Source: Xylogone sp. PMI_703 (taxonomy: Eukaryota > Ascomycota > Leotiomycetes). Taken from it: DNA of 64,000 nucleotides. The DNA is taken from assembly GCA_021399445.1 (NCBI GenBank), contig JAJTUQ010000004.1, forward strand, positions 6,448,001 through 6,512,000, written 5' to 3'. The notes under the pieces were generated by a model. That model made no database searches, was not told the origin of the DNA, and saw only the letters and a program-made list of their open reading frames with translations. A program made the translations under genes and the position numbers. Of the stretch, positions 22,454 to 33,547 are shown piece after piece. Each line of letters starts with the position of its first letter. The stretch's first letter is position 1.

Positions 22454-24145
22454 ATGGTATTCTCCCTCGTGAGACCAGCAAGAGAGACCTACCTCCTCTG
22501 GCACCGCTTCAAGATGCCTACAAAATCCGGCCCCAGAGATGCTGTAGCCGTGTCAAGTTTCAATGGCGACGAACTTATTTCGGCGTACACATTCATATTG
22601 GAACACATCGTCATAGTTACTTGGGGTATGGCCGTTGTGGTTGGCGTGTTGATGTCTGCCCGCCAGTATGGCCGCGAACACCCCAGCCATCCTATCTCTA
22701 CGGAAATATATACGAAAAGAGCTTCTCCCCTTGCCATAATCGAACTTGCATTGAAGCATTTTCTTGGTCGTAAACCCGTTCGCTGGCTCATTGCCATGTG
22801 GATGGCTGTTTCAATCGCTTGCCTGGCAGTCAAGTACGCCATCCCGATTGTCTTTGCCAAGTATATCAAGATTGGCACTGCTGCGCCTGTCAATCCAAGG
22901 GCCATCTTTGTTCCATCGCGCAATAATACCGACGGCTTTACCGATGCATCTAATAGAAATAATCTGAAAATATTCGATTTCTATGTCCCTTCCGCTCTTC
23001 GTGCAGTAGGAAATATCGACAGCATGAATAAGACTCAACGTGTTAACCCACCTTTGTCAATCGACCAACCCGAAACCATCGGCATTGATCAAAGTGGAGG
23101 TCTCATTATGCAATTAGGATACCGATACAATGTTACTGGTCTCGATTTTGGATTACAACACTACCCGGATCTGCTTCTCAGTGTCGAAGGATTCTGTGTG
23201 ACGGAGTACGGCTGGTGGGCAGGCGCGAGCAATGATAATCCATTCTACCCGGGTGCCTTCGTGGAGCAATATGTCCCATTTAATAACCCTAACCTAACCC
23301 AGTCTGTCTCGCTGTACGACGGCGGACCCCGAGCCTTCTTTTTCGCAAATGGCCCTGACCCCTCCACCCCTACCAATTCGACCTGGGCATCTGTGATATC
23401 GTCCGTGAATCGCACTAGCTGGTTCCCCAGCACGGATCCGTGGTATCAAACAGCTCCAAATCCATTTCGTGATGATACCCACACTACAATTGCTCCATAT
23501 ATGGTGATACCTCGGCGTCCAGCGCTATCTTGTTGGGAGAATGCCGTCTGGACCTACCAAGGTCATACCGGTTCGGTTACAGACTTAGGGAATATGCCCG
23601 GATTAAATCTACCTCCAGGATTAGTGAGCATTTTTACAGACTCCCTTGGAATACCAATGATTTATCTTCTTGGGACATATCTCCAGGTATCAGCGCTGAA
23701 ATCCTCAGTTACTGCTCTCTCCAATATCTTGGACGGCAGTTCGTCCAGTATATATAGCGATCTAGAGCGCCTGGTTTATGCATCTTATATAGCAACTATC
23801 AACTGCCTCACTGAGACGACGCTCTTTCCCCCCGCCGATGGTTTCTTGAATGATATAGCACCGGGCGGGGTTCTGTTGGAAGGGGCAGGAGATTTCGTGA
23901 TCTTCGGAGACAATATCGTTACCTTATCGGTGCGTGCCTTGATTATCATTCCTGTAGTAGCAGTGGGTTTGTGGATACTCTCCATCACAATTATACTTTT
24001 GCCTTTTACTCGATCGACAGTTAAGGATTTCAGAGGCGCTGAGGATGACGAAGCGGATGAAGTACGGCTGAAGGAAAACGAGGACCGTGAGAAGACGGGA
24101 GAAACATTTTTTGGTCAACTTGTAACTATTGCGGAGAATTCATAA
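22454..24145 (+). CDS. Multi-pass membrane protein of unknown function
   Basis: Intronless, 563 residues from the first ATG at 22454 (an upstream TTG is open in the same frame). Hydrophobic segments lie at about 55-75 and 115-140, with a weaker pair around 405-425, and a clear one at about 505-530. A long extracellular-looking region (about 145-400) carries many NxS/T sites and aromatic-rich motifs such as WWAGASNDNPFYPGAF. The tail is acidic and cytosolic-looking. This arrangement is common among unnamed Eurotiales plasma-membrane proteins. I do not recognise a named domain. Confidence 0.8.
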   Translation: MVFSLVRPARETYLLWHRFKMPTKSGPRDAVAVSSFNGDELISAYTFILEHIVIVTWGMAVVVGVLMSARQYGREHPSHPISTEIYTKRASPLAIIELALKHFLGRKPVRWLIAMWMAVSIACLAVKYAIPIVFAKYIKIGTAAPVNPRAIFVPSRNNTDGFTDASNRNNLKIFDFYVPSALRAVGNIDSMNKTQRVNPPLSIDQPETIGIDQSGGLIMQLGYRYNVTGLDFGLQHYPDLLLSVEGFCVTEYGWWAGASNDNPFYPGAFVEQYVPFNNPNLTQSVSLYDGGPRAFFFANGPDPSTPTNSTWASVISSVNRTSWFPSTDPWYQTAPNPFRDDTHTTIAPYMVIPRRPALSCWENAVWTYQGHTGSVTDLGNMPGLNLPPGLVSIFTDSLGIPMIYLLGTYLQVSALKSSVTALSNILDGSSSSIYSDLERLVYASYIATINCLTETTLFPPADGFLNDIAPGGVLLEGAGDFVIFGDNIVTLSVRALIIIPVVAVGLWILSITIILLPFTRSTVKDFRGAEDDEADEVRLKENEDREKTGETFFGQLVTIAENS

Positions 24146-24671
24146 TAGATTGTGGGATGTCAAAGGCTCTTTAAGGAGGGAGTAGGGCTATCAGAACCCA
24201 ATGAGGAATGGATTCTTTTAATTACTAGGCTAGCGAGGCTGCAGAAATTAGCGTCTCCCGACTCAACTATTTAAGGCAGTGATGCAAGAGTAGCTTTCCC
24301 TCTAAGATGTTTAGAGACGATTGAGTCGAATAACGAGCTGCTAAGAGTAGGATCTGCCAATTACTCTGTAGTTAAAAGGTTTTCCGCAGATTAGGACTCG
24401 ATCATACCATCTCACGTTGTTCGAATAACTTGAACCTCTTTGCAAACTCATATGAGAAATACATCATTAGTCATGTCAAAACTAGCCTATAATTGCTTTG
24501 TCGACGTAACACGTGGATTTTAAAAAAGGTCAGATAAAATAATTGCTCCAAACGGGTCAAATTTCACGCGTTAAGATGTTAAGTTAGCTAGTCGTAGGCC
24601 TTTCAGTGGCTCAACTGGAGAGACCATAGGTCCCAATATGTATTGTAGTTGAAAAGAAAAGATATACAGCC
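24146..24671. other. Intergenic, convergent, nothing seen
   Basis: AT-rich 3' flanks of the membrane-protein gene and the DUF1275 gene. No feature found. Confidence 0.5.
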
Positions 24672-25585
24672 CTATTCATCTTCAGAGTCAGGATCCGCAG
24701 GCCAAAAGAACCAAGAAACAACCACGGCGAATTTGAGAATAGCAGCCAACCATAGCGCTCCTGCAATGCCCACTGAACTATGCATGAAAGAGCCACCGAG
24801 AATGGCACCTAGTAAAAGCAGAATTGGAGCAGCCATTCTGCGGTTGCGTTCCACATTTTTGGCAACAAAGAGGTCAGCGTCTGAAAATAGATCGCAGTAG
24901 ATGCTGGTCAGCACGACGGAAGTCAGGCTGTTGAACTTCAATGCTCTGCTGCACACAGCCTGGCCACAGCTTTGGAATGCGATCAACGCAATTGGTACCA
25001 GCACATTCCACTGTATCTCGGGGTCTTCTCTCTTTGGTGGCCTTACCACGACGATAGTGGCCGCAGCCACCGTCAGCGCCGTCTGGACCGCAAACGACAC
25101 GCAGAGAACCCAGCGACGCCGAGGAGAGAACAGACGGTGGAAGCGGCTGAAGCAAAATGACCCGATACAGAAGCAGCCCAGTGATGTGCCCGACTTGATC
25201 CACCTCGCTGATTCGCGCGGAGCTGCCAGTCCCAGCCCTAGATAGACAGTATTTCCTAGAGCCTTGGGTCAGCCACGCCTCTCCATATCATAGGCAAGGG
25301 GTATCAGCCGCAATCTAACTGAAGCGGGAGCGCCATACCGGTCTGCATGGAAACAAAAGACCCCCACATGGAGATGGACGAGCTGTCCAGGAGCCCCGTG
25401 ATGAGGTAGCAGAAGAGAAGAACGACATCTGCCCAGTTGCGACAGACATCGACAGTCAAGGACTTACGCCACTGCCTCAGAATAGATTGTGACTGTGGCT
25501 TTGGACCGAGTAGGGGCTGCTCTTCATCGACGATATCTCGTGTTCTGCGGCTCTCCTCGTCGTTGGTCCTGGCTCGAGAAGTCAT
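24672..25585 (-). CDS. DUF1275 (YoaK-like) membrane protein
   Basis: Two exons, 25339-25585 and 24672-25255 (intron 83 bases), 276 residues. The ATG at 25585 is the first in frame; upstream only a TTG extends it. A polar N-terminus is followed by six hydrophobic segments. The motif Gly-Leu-Leu-Asp-Ser-Ser plus FVSMQTGNTVYLGLGL is diagnostic for DUF1275/YoaK. So are the CSRALKFNSLTSVVLTSIYCDL segment and the following Arg-rich loop. Members are predicted small-solute membrane proteins of unknown substrate. It is divergently placed from the oxalate decarboxylase gene with a ~690 base shared upstream region. Confidence 0.85.
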
Positions 25586-26276
25586 TGTGTGCCTCGATAA
25601 TCCTGTCTCAGCTGTCGGTACTTTTATACACAGCCCTACCAAGTAGAACCAGCTTGACTTTGAATGCTCTTCCTTTTCTTTTCTCCTTCTCTTTTAGCAG
25701 TATATCAACAAAGTATATTTGTCCACCACACGTCAGGGGGATCCATCGTTAATCTTAAGCTTGTGCAGGTTTCGCGGGAGTCGAGGGCTGACGTCATGGA
25801 CTTGCAGCAGAGAGCGAGTCCATATCAGTAGAGCAGAACTCGTGCGGCGGATGATTACTGCGAGAATCTGGGGATGGTTGAGCTCGTCGCAATAGCTCCA
25901 TCTCCTCACGACGCATCAGCTGGGTGATGCGATCTGGCAACCATAGTCTCATCAAGCGCGTTTGCAATTCCTCAGATTGGAAATTGGATATTGGAACATC
26001 GGGTTTTGCTCGGGATTACTGCTTCAGCCGTCATGATGTCACCAGTATCATCACCCACTCTTTATCATAGAAAATGAATAAATAATACATAAAATCAGCA
26101 ATAAAACACAATTTTACCCATATACATACATACAGTCGATCAATTGATCGATTCCGTGTGTTCCTGCTGGCTTGCTCGTGGCAGTGCTTGAGATCTTTCT
26201 TCCGTCGTTCGCTGCTTCGTGGAATATATTTATGATCCAAGACAATATACTATACCATACTATAATATAATCCACC
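25586..26276. other. Divergent promoter of DUF1275 and oxalate decarboxylase genes
   Basis: No gene. It contains a pyrimidine-rich tract near 25660-25700 and AT-rich runs close to the oxalate decarboxylase start. Confidence 0.45.
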
Positions 26277-27782
26277 ATGCATTTCACTCTTTCGGGCTCT
26301 CCTCCAGCTCAATGGCTTATGCTGGGAGTCGCCCTGACTCAACTCTGCGGTGCAGTCCCCATTCAAGATAGCCCACGGCAGCGACTCCTCGCGGGCCTGG
26401 GCCTCCCTCCCAAATACGCAAAGACAGCGCCGCCATACACGCCCGACCATCGCGATCCATATGACCATGCCATCGATGCTGTAGGAGAGGAGCTGGATCC
26501 TCGGCCATGGCGTAACGGTCTGGGTGCTTCAGTCTTGGGGCCTTGGAACAATGATCGCGCGAGGCAGAGCCCCGACCTTGTTCGCCCACCCAGCACTGAT
26601 CATGGCAATCTGCCCAATATGCGATGGAGTTTTGTGGATTCGCACATTAGAATTGAGGTGAAGCGCATTGCAGGACTGTAATTAAGGCCTCCTCGGAAGC
26701 TCACATCTCTCTAGGAAGGCGGTTGGACGCGCCAAACGACGGTGCGAGAGCTGCCCACCAGTGTGGAGCTGGCCGGCGTGAACATGCGTCTCGATGAAGG
26801 TGTCATCCGCGAGCTGCACTGGCACAAGGAGGCCGAGTGGGCGTATGTCCTCGAGGGCAATGTCCGCATCACGGCCCTCGACTACGAAGGAGGAAGCTTC
26901 TTCGACGACCTTGAGAAAGGAGATCTTTGGTATTTTCCCAGCGGCGTGCCACACTCGCTGCAAGGCCTGAGTCCCAATGGCACTGAGTTCCTTCTGATTT
27001 TCGATGACGGCGGCTTCTCTGAGGAGTCGACATTTCTTCTCACAGACTGGCTGGGTAAGTTACCTGCCTCCTAGCTATTTCAAATCTTCTACCACTCTAC
27101 CACTCTACCGCTCTAACCAAGCGTAGCCCACACGCCCAAGTCCGTAATTGCAGAAAACTTTCATCTCGCTCCAGAAGTCTTTGCTCATATCCCTGAATCG
27201 GAAAAGTACATCTTCCAGGGGTCCAATCCTGGCTCGATTGACGAGGAGCGCCCGAGAGGCAAAGGCGTGAAGAGGTCCAAGTATCAGTTCAGCCATAAGA
27301 TGCTCGCCCAGGAGCCCAAGAACACTACTGGTGGCGAGGTACGCATCACCGACTCCAAGAACTTCGCCATATCAAAAACCGTGGCGGCTGCACACCTGTT
27401 CATCCAGCCAGGTGCTCTGCGCGAGATGCACTGGCACCCCAATGCCGACGAGTGGTCCTTCTTCATCCGCGGTCGAGCCCGGGTCACTATCTTCGCTGCG
27501 GAAGGGAACGCACGCACATTTGACTACGTCCCTGGGGATGTTGGCATTGTACCGAAGAATATGGGACATTTCGTGGAGAACATTGGTGATGAGCCGCTGG
27601 AGATGCTGGAAATCTTTCGTGCGGATGAGTTTAGGGACTTTAGTCTATTTCAGTGGATGGGAGAGACTCCGCAGCGGATGGTCATGGATCATCTATTCAC
27701 AGGTGATAAGAAAGCCGGGGAGAAATTCTTGAAAAGCATCAAGGATGCGGAGAAGGATGAGATTACCAAGCCGAAGGATTAA
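26277..27782 (+). CDS. Secreted bicupin oxalate decarboxylase
   Basis: Exons 26277-26657, 26715-27054 and 27127-27782 give 458 residues. A CCACC context precedes the ATG. The signal peptide is about 1-26. Cupin 1 has the Mn site HWHKEAEW at about 162-169, and cupin 2 has [10 protein letters not shown] in the third exon. The lid between them is SEEST (229-233) in the setting [11 protein letters not shown]. In Bacillus OxdC the matching lid is SENST, whose Glu is the proton donor that makes the enzyme a decarboxylase rather than an oxidase. The Glu is kept here. It converts oxalate to formate and CO2, limiting oxalate secreted by the fungus or its surroundings. Confidence 0.93.
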
Positions 27783-28278
27783 TAGCTACAAAGTCAGACA
27801 TTCACAGAGAAAAGGCTACGCTGCCAAGAATTAGTTTATACTTCAGTTACTTTAATAATTGGACTATTATACATGCAGAAAATTGTATCCATAATGAAAT
27901 CTATATTTGGTCATTCAACTGGCCCGTATTTACCAATCAAGCATTGAGAAAGTCATCAATTGAAATCATTTGCTAATATCGAGATTATTCCTGAGGTAAA
28001 AAGTCTAATATAGTCTAAATTGTAGTCTACTGATCTAAGCCTTCCGATATTTCAGGTATTTATTAGCTTCATAGCCCCATGATAGCTGTAATATCCAACC
28101 ATTCTGGATCTAACAGGTTATCTATATCCCCGCCACTATATAAACCAAAGCGGTTATCATAATACCTGCTCTGAGACGTCTAACATGTGATGACTACCCT
28201 GACCAAAGTTATACATGCGCTCCCGCTGGAGAATGTATATCACTGAGTCGAACACAGAATAACTGTCACCATGCTGCA
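27783..28278. other. Intergenic, convergent, nothing seen
   Basis: AT-rich 3' flanks of the oxalate decarboxylase and FAD-oxidase genes; no feature found. Confidence 0.5.
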
Positions 28279-29785
28279 CTACATCTTAGGGCCTGAATCC
28301 TCTAAGATATTGTAAAATAGACCTTTTCCATTCCACAGACGATGAACTCGCCGAATCTCTATCAGCTGTTCTTTGGTGTATGCTGCCTCTAGCATCGTGT
28401 TATCACGGAGGTTATTCGGCAGCGTAGCTGGCGCATATCCCTTCATGTCATCATCCTTGCGCATGATGCTAAGGAACTCAGTCACATATTTTTCAGCGGC
28501 CGACTCTGATTCTCGCTGTCGATACCACATCATCAGCTGTGTAAATACTGGACGGTCACGGCCGGCTATCGGTCGACCGCCTCGTCCCTCGGGGTCGGAA
28601 GACAACCCATTTGATATTGTTATTGAGGGATCAAACTTCGAAATGAAGGCAACAGTAGTGGGTCGTGCATCTGCTACCTCATCGCCGAATTGCTTCCATC
28701 GTTGGTAACTCTCTACAATGGTGCCCACCGGGACATCCACACAGCGTGCCGTATGCTGCGACTTGAACCCGCCGTGGGCGTCAAACATCTTGATGCCGTC
28801 AAACATGCTGAGAAAAGGTGCAAGTGTGGTATCTGATGTTAATGCGAATTTCGAGAACTCTGGAGAGATGAGAGAATCTACCAGTGCTTCTGCCTCTTTG
28901 CTTGAACCAAAGTATGTGAGAGTGAAAATGAGAATAGGATTTCCTGGTGCTGGAGAAGAGGGAGGAGAACGCGCAAAGATGAGGACTGGAGCTAGCTTGT
29001 TAACGGGGAGAGAGTTAAAAAATTCTGCAACCTTCTCAATTGCTGTACCCGGGAATATCCATTTTCGGACCCAATACTTGTCGTCTTCCAGCTGTAAGTT
29101 GGAGATTGGGTAGACTCGCATTTTCATCGCAGTAATGGCCAGTAGTCCGCAGCCTGCACCACATAGGACATCGAATAGTGCCCTCTCCTCTCCCGTAGAA
29201 GAGCTACCAACTATTACTTGCTCTCCTAATGCTGTGATGCCCTCAATCTCTAGCACGTTATCTATGGCCAGACCGTGAAGGTATGAAAATGCACTATTTC
29301 CACCGCCGAGACAGAACCCAACCATGCCGACACTACCAGAATTTGCATAGGCTGCTACATTAGCAAAGATATACTCTTAATAAGTAGTAAGGGTATAACT
29401 GACCAGTATAAAGATTCCGAGCATGCAGAGCTTCAAGTAACTGATTATTGGTTACTCCACCGCCAAAAGTGACTGACATGTCATCAACATCGATTTTGAT
29501 ATTGGTGAACTTCTTCATGTCCAAATACAATGTCTCGTCATTGATTGGTACAACTTTATGTCCAGCGCCTCCGACAACAACTGTTAGCCCACTTGAGGCT
29601 GCGTATTTGAGCGCAGCAATAATATCATCTTTATTAGATGGAATGACCACGAGGGCTGGATGCGAGAGACGTTCATCAGACCATCGGCCTATAATGCTAT
29701 GTATATCGGATTCTGCTTTGGGAATGATGATTTCTGCCGATGTTTGAGCAAAGTAGGTATCTGGATTAGAGGTAAGGTTGCTCAT
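28279..29785 (-). CDS. BBE-like FAD-linked oxidoreductase
   Basis: Exons 29404-29785 and 28279-29354 (intron 49 bases, donor GTCAGT), 485 residues, no signal peptide. The N-terminal FAD-binding domain has HPALVVIPSNKDDIIAAL and VVVGGAGHKVV. The His in the latter matches the 8-alpha-histidyl FAD attachment site. The Cys used by bicovalent enzymes of the berberine-bridge family is not evident; SGSVGMVGFCLGGGNSAF stands where it would be. The C-terminal BBE segment is shortened or diverged. It likely oxidises an alcohol or similar small substrate using O2. It is the left-most gene of the putative catabolic cluster. A TGACGTAA site is ~200 bases upstream. It ends PKM, a weak peroxisomal-like tail. 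Confidence 0.82.
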
Positions 29786-30828
29786 CGTGAATAATTCAAC
29801 AAGAAAGAGTAAGGGTCGCAATCTAGGTTTCTGTTCCAGATTGTCGTGGAGCTGAGCTACTATTAAGTAGAGAAATGACAATCCTTACATTCTTCTTGAT
29901 GGACCCTTTGGCTTTAGACCAATCATTAATAATCTCACTTTTGGTGGCCTGATTTCCTGTAAAACTTTACTTGTGCTGAGTTGACGTAAGCACCAGCCTT
30001 ATGCTTCTAGCTCTAGACTGGATTCAAATAAGCGGTCAGAAGATATTGCTTACTGGCAGTGGAGGCTTTGCAACAAGTTTAGCATACGATACATTAGCCA
30101 TGATTCATGATTCCATATCAAGAACCTAAGTTCGGTATATTATTAATGTAGCTTTTTACTGATTACTAACGGCATGGAGAAGACATGTAAGTAGCATATA
30201 TCCGATTGAGAAAACGAAAAATGGTTCTATTTCCTACTGCATACGCCCTTCCACTGTGCTTACGTGGAACAGCTCTTGCGGATGTCTTGAAAGTTCGCAC
30301 GGACTGGTCTCGGGGGCACAACGTGGTAGCTAATGGCGATTCTAATAGGCATAAACTAAATAAAGCTAGGCTTAACCATGTCTGACTACACGTAAACCAT
30401 GTCCAAACGAATCAGTCTCTGTCAGAGGCTTGGACATACCCACTCTGTGTGGAGAGATCAAAGTAAGGCATCAGTGCTAACTACTGGCGTTGCACCATAC
30501 AGTACGCCCAACGGCCGCTCTGGCTCGTCGAATCACGGAGCCGCGCAGTATGTACATTCCGAATCTCCGATCCATGTAAAGTCTGTGCTTACATAAATCA
30601 GCGTAGATGAGTTCAGCTAGAATCAGGGGCCGGACCATATTATGTGGCGTATATTGAAGTGGATTAAACTAATGTGCAAGGTTGCCTTAATCTTGATTTC
30701 CGGCTATGGTTAGGGCTATGTTCTCCTAATCTATATATCTCTGATTACGCCAAATATTAGAAAAACATACGAGCATAGGTAACCAGACTAGGTGTTTTAT
30801 TTGCCACGTGTCTATAGTCTGTAGATAT
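29786..30828. other. Intergenic, promoter of FAD oxidase
   Basis: About 1 kb upstream of the minus-strand FAD oxidase. It holds a TGACGTAA site at 29982. No gene seen. Confidence 0.5.
29982..29989. promoter_or_regulatory. TGACGTAA, bZIP-type ACGT-core site
   Basis: CRE/ATF-like octamer ~200 bases upstream of the FAD oxidase start. A bZIP regulator is encoded in the same cluster. Binding is inferred only. Confidence 0.3.
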
Positions 30829-32900
30829 CTATTGATAATATCGCGGGTCAAGGTACTTCACATTGAGATATGGTGATCTGTCTGAATTTTCTGAGAAATC
30901 CAGGTCCCTTGTAGTAAAGCCCCGTCCGAGAAAGTTAAACCGATTCGTCTGAGCAGAGATGTATATTAGTACATCGCTAATCTTATGGTTCCTGTTCAGA
31001 TCACGAGACTTACTGGATGATGGTACTTGATGTCAAAATCTTCCCACCTCGGATTTTCAGTAACCTCTATATAATGAAGAGCACTACCGGGCCAAACAGC
31101 GTCAACTCTACCAGTCTCCCTGTTCTTATCTGTCCTGAAAATTAGCCATTTTAAATAAACGGGGCCGAGAAAGACTTACACCAGGCATTGCAATCTTCCT
31201 CCCACACCGTTCCTTTGAACCATGACTGGGTATGGGCATTGAATTCGTCAGTCACCTCCTGGTTCGGGACCCAGTACTTGATATTCTCGGTCTGCATTTT
31301 TTGGATTACCTTGACAGCGTATTTGACAACCGAGAGTAATGGCCCCATAACGCTGCCGTTCTCAACCGGCCAGTTTGGTCCAATGAAGGTCAGATAATTG
31401 GGTATTTCAGGACATGCCAGTCCAAGGTATCCCTCTGGATGGACTCGCCATTTTTCTCGCAGGTCGGTGCCATTGAGCCCAACCAGTGGGAATCTGGGTC
31501 GATATGACACATCAAAACCGGTGGCGCAGACAATGGCATCAACTTCAACGAATTCTCCATTATCGGCGATCAGACCAGTCTCCGTAATATCTTTCACGCC
31601 GGTGAAGTGGCACTCGACATTCTCTTGTGTAACAGCAATCATACAAGGATCTCCTGGTGAAATTCGTCGACACCCAACACTAAAATTAGGAGTAAATCCC
31701 TTGATTAGCTTTTCATCTTTCAAGTCTCGCATCCGCTGAGTGAGCTGTTCGCGGATCTTCTTATAGCGCTCGCCATCCTTAACCATGAGATGGAACAGCA
31801 TCATTATTTCGTCTTCCGACTTCTTACCGTGTTTAACCATTGCTTCGTGATCGTTACGGAATTGCTCCTTCGTCTCTTCGGAATCTGCTATGGATTAGAC
31901 AGTGAAATATGGACTGGCCTTCCTCCACACCAACTTACACTCATAGTTCTGGACACGCGTAGCACGTTCCTCATCATGTCCAGCAAAGAACCAAGTGCCC
32001 GTCCGCACAAAAAATTTCAATCTTCTTCGCATAGGGCTGCATGCCAGGTACAACTTGTACCGCACTAGCACCAGATCCGATCACTGCTACCCGGTCATTT
32101 TTCCATTCCTCCTTTCCGTAGCCCCGATTCCATCCGGCTGTGTGCAACGCTCTGCCTTTGAATTTTGACAGACCTGGAATCTTGGGCATTTCCCACCTGT
32201 CAAGAATTCCAATGGCACCAAGCAGTAGGTCACAGTTTTCTGTGATATTTTTATATGTTCCATCATCTTGCTTTTGCTTGATATTGACTGTCCAGATTCC
32301 GGTATGTTCATCAAAAGTGGCCCCCACAACCTCACTATTGAAGTTCATGTACTTACGCAGATCTAGTCTGTCAACGACACTGGTGAGGTAGGAATGAATC
32401 TGTTCCGAGTTTGAATAAAACGTGGGCCACTCTGTACCTGTTAGAGCCTATTGGTTGGTCCATTATACTCTCACTTGCCTGGGCTCATAGCAAAGTTGAA
32501 CTGATATGAATGACTTGGTACATCGCATGCGCAGTTGGGATAGCGGTTTTGTAGCTGTTACGTCTGGCGGATCAATACTTACACAGCGAATCCTCTGAAT
32601 CATACATACCCATGTACCCCCTAGATCTTCATTCTTTTCATAGATAATATGTTCAATATTAGTACATTCCTTCTCGAGGTAGTATGCCAGCATGATGCCG
32701 GCGACACCAGCTCCAATAGTGAGAATCTTCATTCTTCGATTTTCTGTAGCCCCTAAAGTTACTAAGGAGATCTTATAACCGGTTTTTTCATTGCAGTGGA
32801 ATTTGTCGGATACAGCTTCTGTAAACAAATTTTCCGGACGGGTGGTGGGCTCGGCACTGAATCCATTCTGGACTGTTTCCTTTATCGAAGTAAGAGTCAT
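30829..32900 (-). CDS. Baeyer-Villiger-type flavin monooxygenase (one-base frameshift in exon 3)
   Basis: Six exons: 32610-32900, 32479-32554, 31939-32437, 31180-31887, 31014-31129 and 30829-30948 (about 602 residues). Landmarks are the FAD site IGAGVAGIMLAYYLE, GGTW before intron 1, then NRYPNCACDVPSHSYQF. The BVMO fingerprint FxGxxxHxxxW is met by FKGRALHTAGWN, and the NADPH site is IGSGASAVQVVP. Intron 2 (32438-32478, 41 bases) needs a GCAAGT donor, a GC-AG intron. A run of six T on the coding strand (forward A-run at about 32006-32011) is one base too long: exon 3 is 499 bases where 498 keeps the frame. Every other exon is intact, so this is either a sequencing slip or a new mutation. The enzyme would insert oxygen into a ketone to give an ester or lactone. 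Confidence 0.82.
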
Positions 32901-33547
32901 ATTTCTTTCTGGGTAGTTTTAACGGCGACAGGTTCTTGAAAACTATGAATAATATCCGGATTATTGAAAAGAAGAGTAGTGGATACGATATCTAACCCAG
33001 AGCTATTGGCTTTATAGATTGGTATTTCCTCATACTTCTGTTTACCACCTCTCTAGCTGTGAGTATCTCGACGAACCGACGTCGTTCAGAACGATTCGAG
33101 ATTTTGAGCTCTCTGTATCCTCAGTTCCGATCTCGATGTAGGCTTAGGTGACGCATTGAGAGATTGGACAGATCTGCCACAAGAATCATGAGGACTGGGG
33201 AACGCGACGTACCGAGTATATCCAAACCAAGCCAGCATATGCAGGTTTACATAATTGAAACATTAATTGCACATACTACTCCAAGCCTAGTGTAAATCAT
33301 ACCTCTAAAACTAAATTCTTGTCTTATACCTGTATGAAGTGTGCGGAAAGAAAAGTACCGGATGTGCCGCTCTATGATACTCGAGTCGATGCGGACGACG
33401 TCGTCAAATCCGTGGCGCCGGGTCTAGGGGTGCTGCTAATTCACTAAGTGTCTGATAAATATCGTAAGAAAAATCATTTCAAGCTCCGTACATTATTCAG
33501 TTGAGATACTTGAAATCAAGCAAACGACTCCAGATTTCAAAGCTACG
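32901..33547. promoter_or_regulatory. Divergent promoter of monooxygenase and serine hydrolase, with two GACGTC palindromes
   Basis: 647 bases between two outward-reading genes. It contains CGACGTCG at 33077-33084 and the perfect palindrome GACGACGTCGTC at 33394-33405. ACGT-core palindromes are classic bZIP sites, and a bZIP gene lies 1.4 kb downstream. Co-expression of the two genes is inferred. Confidence 0.4.
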
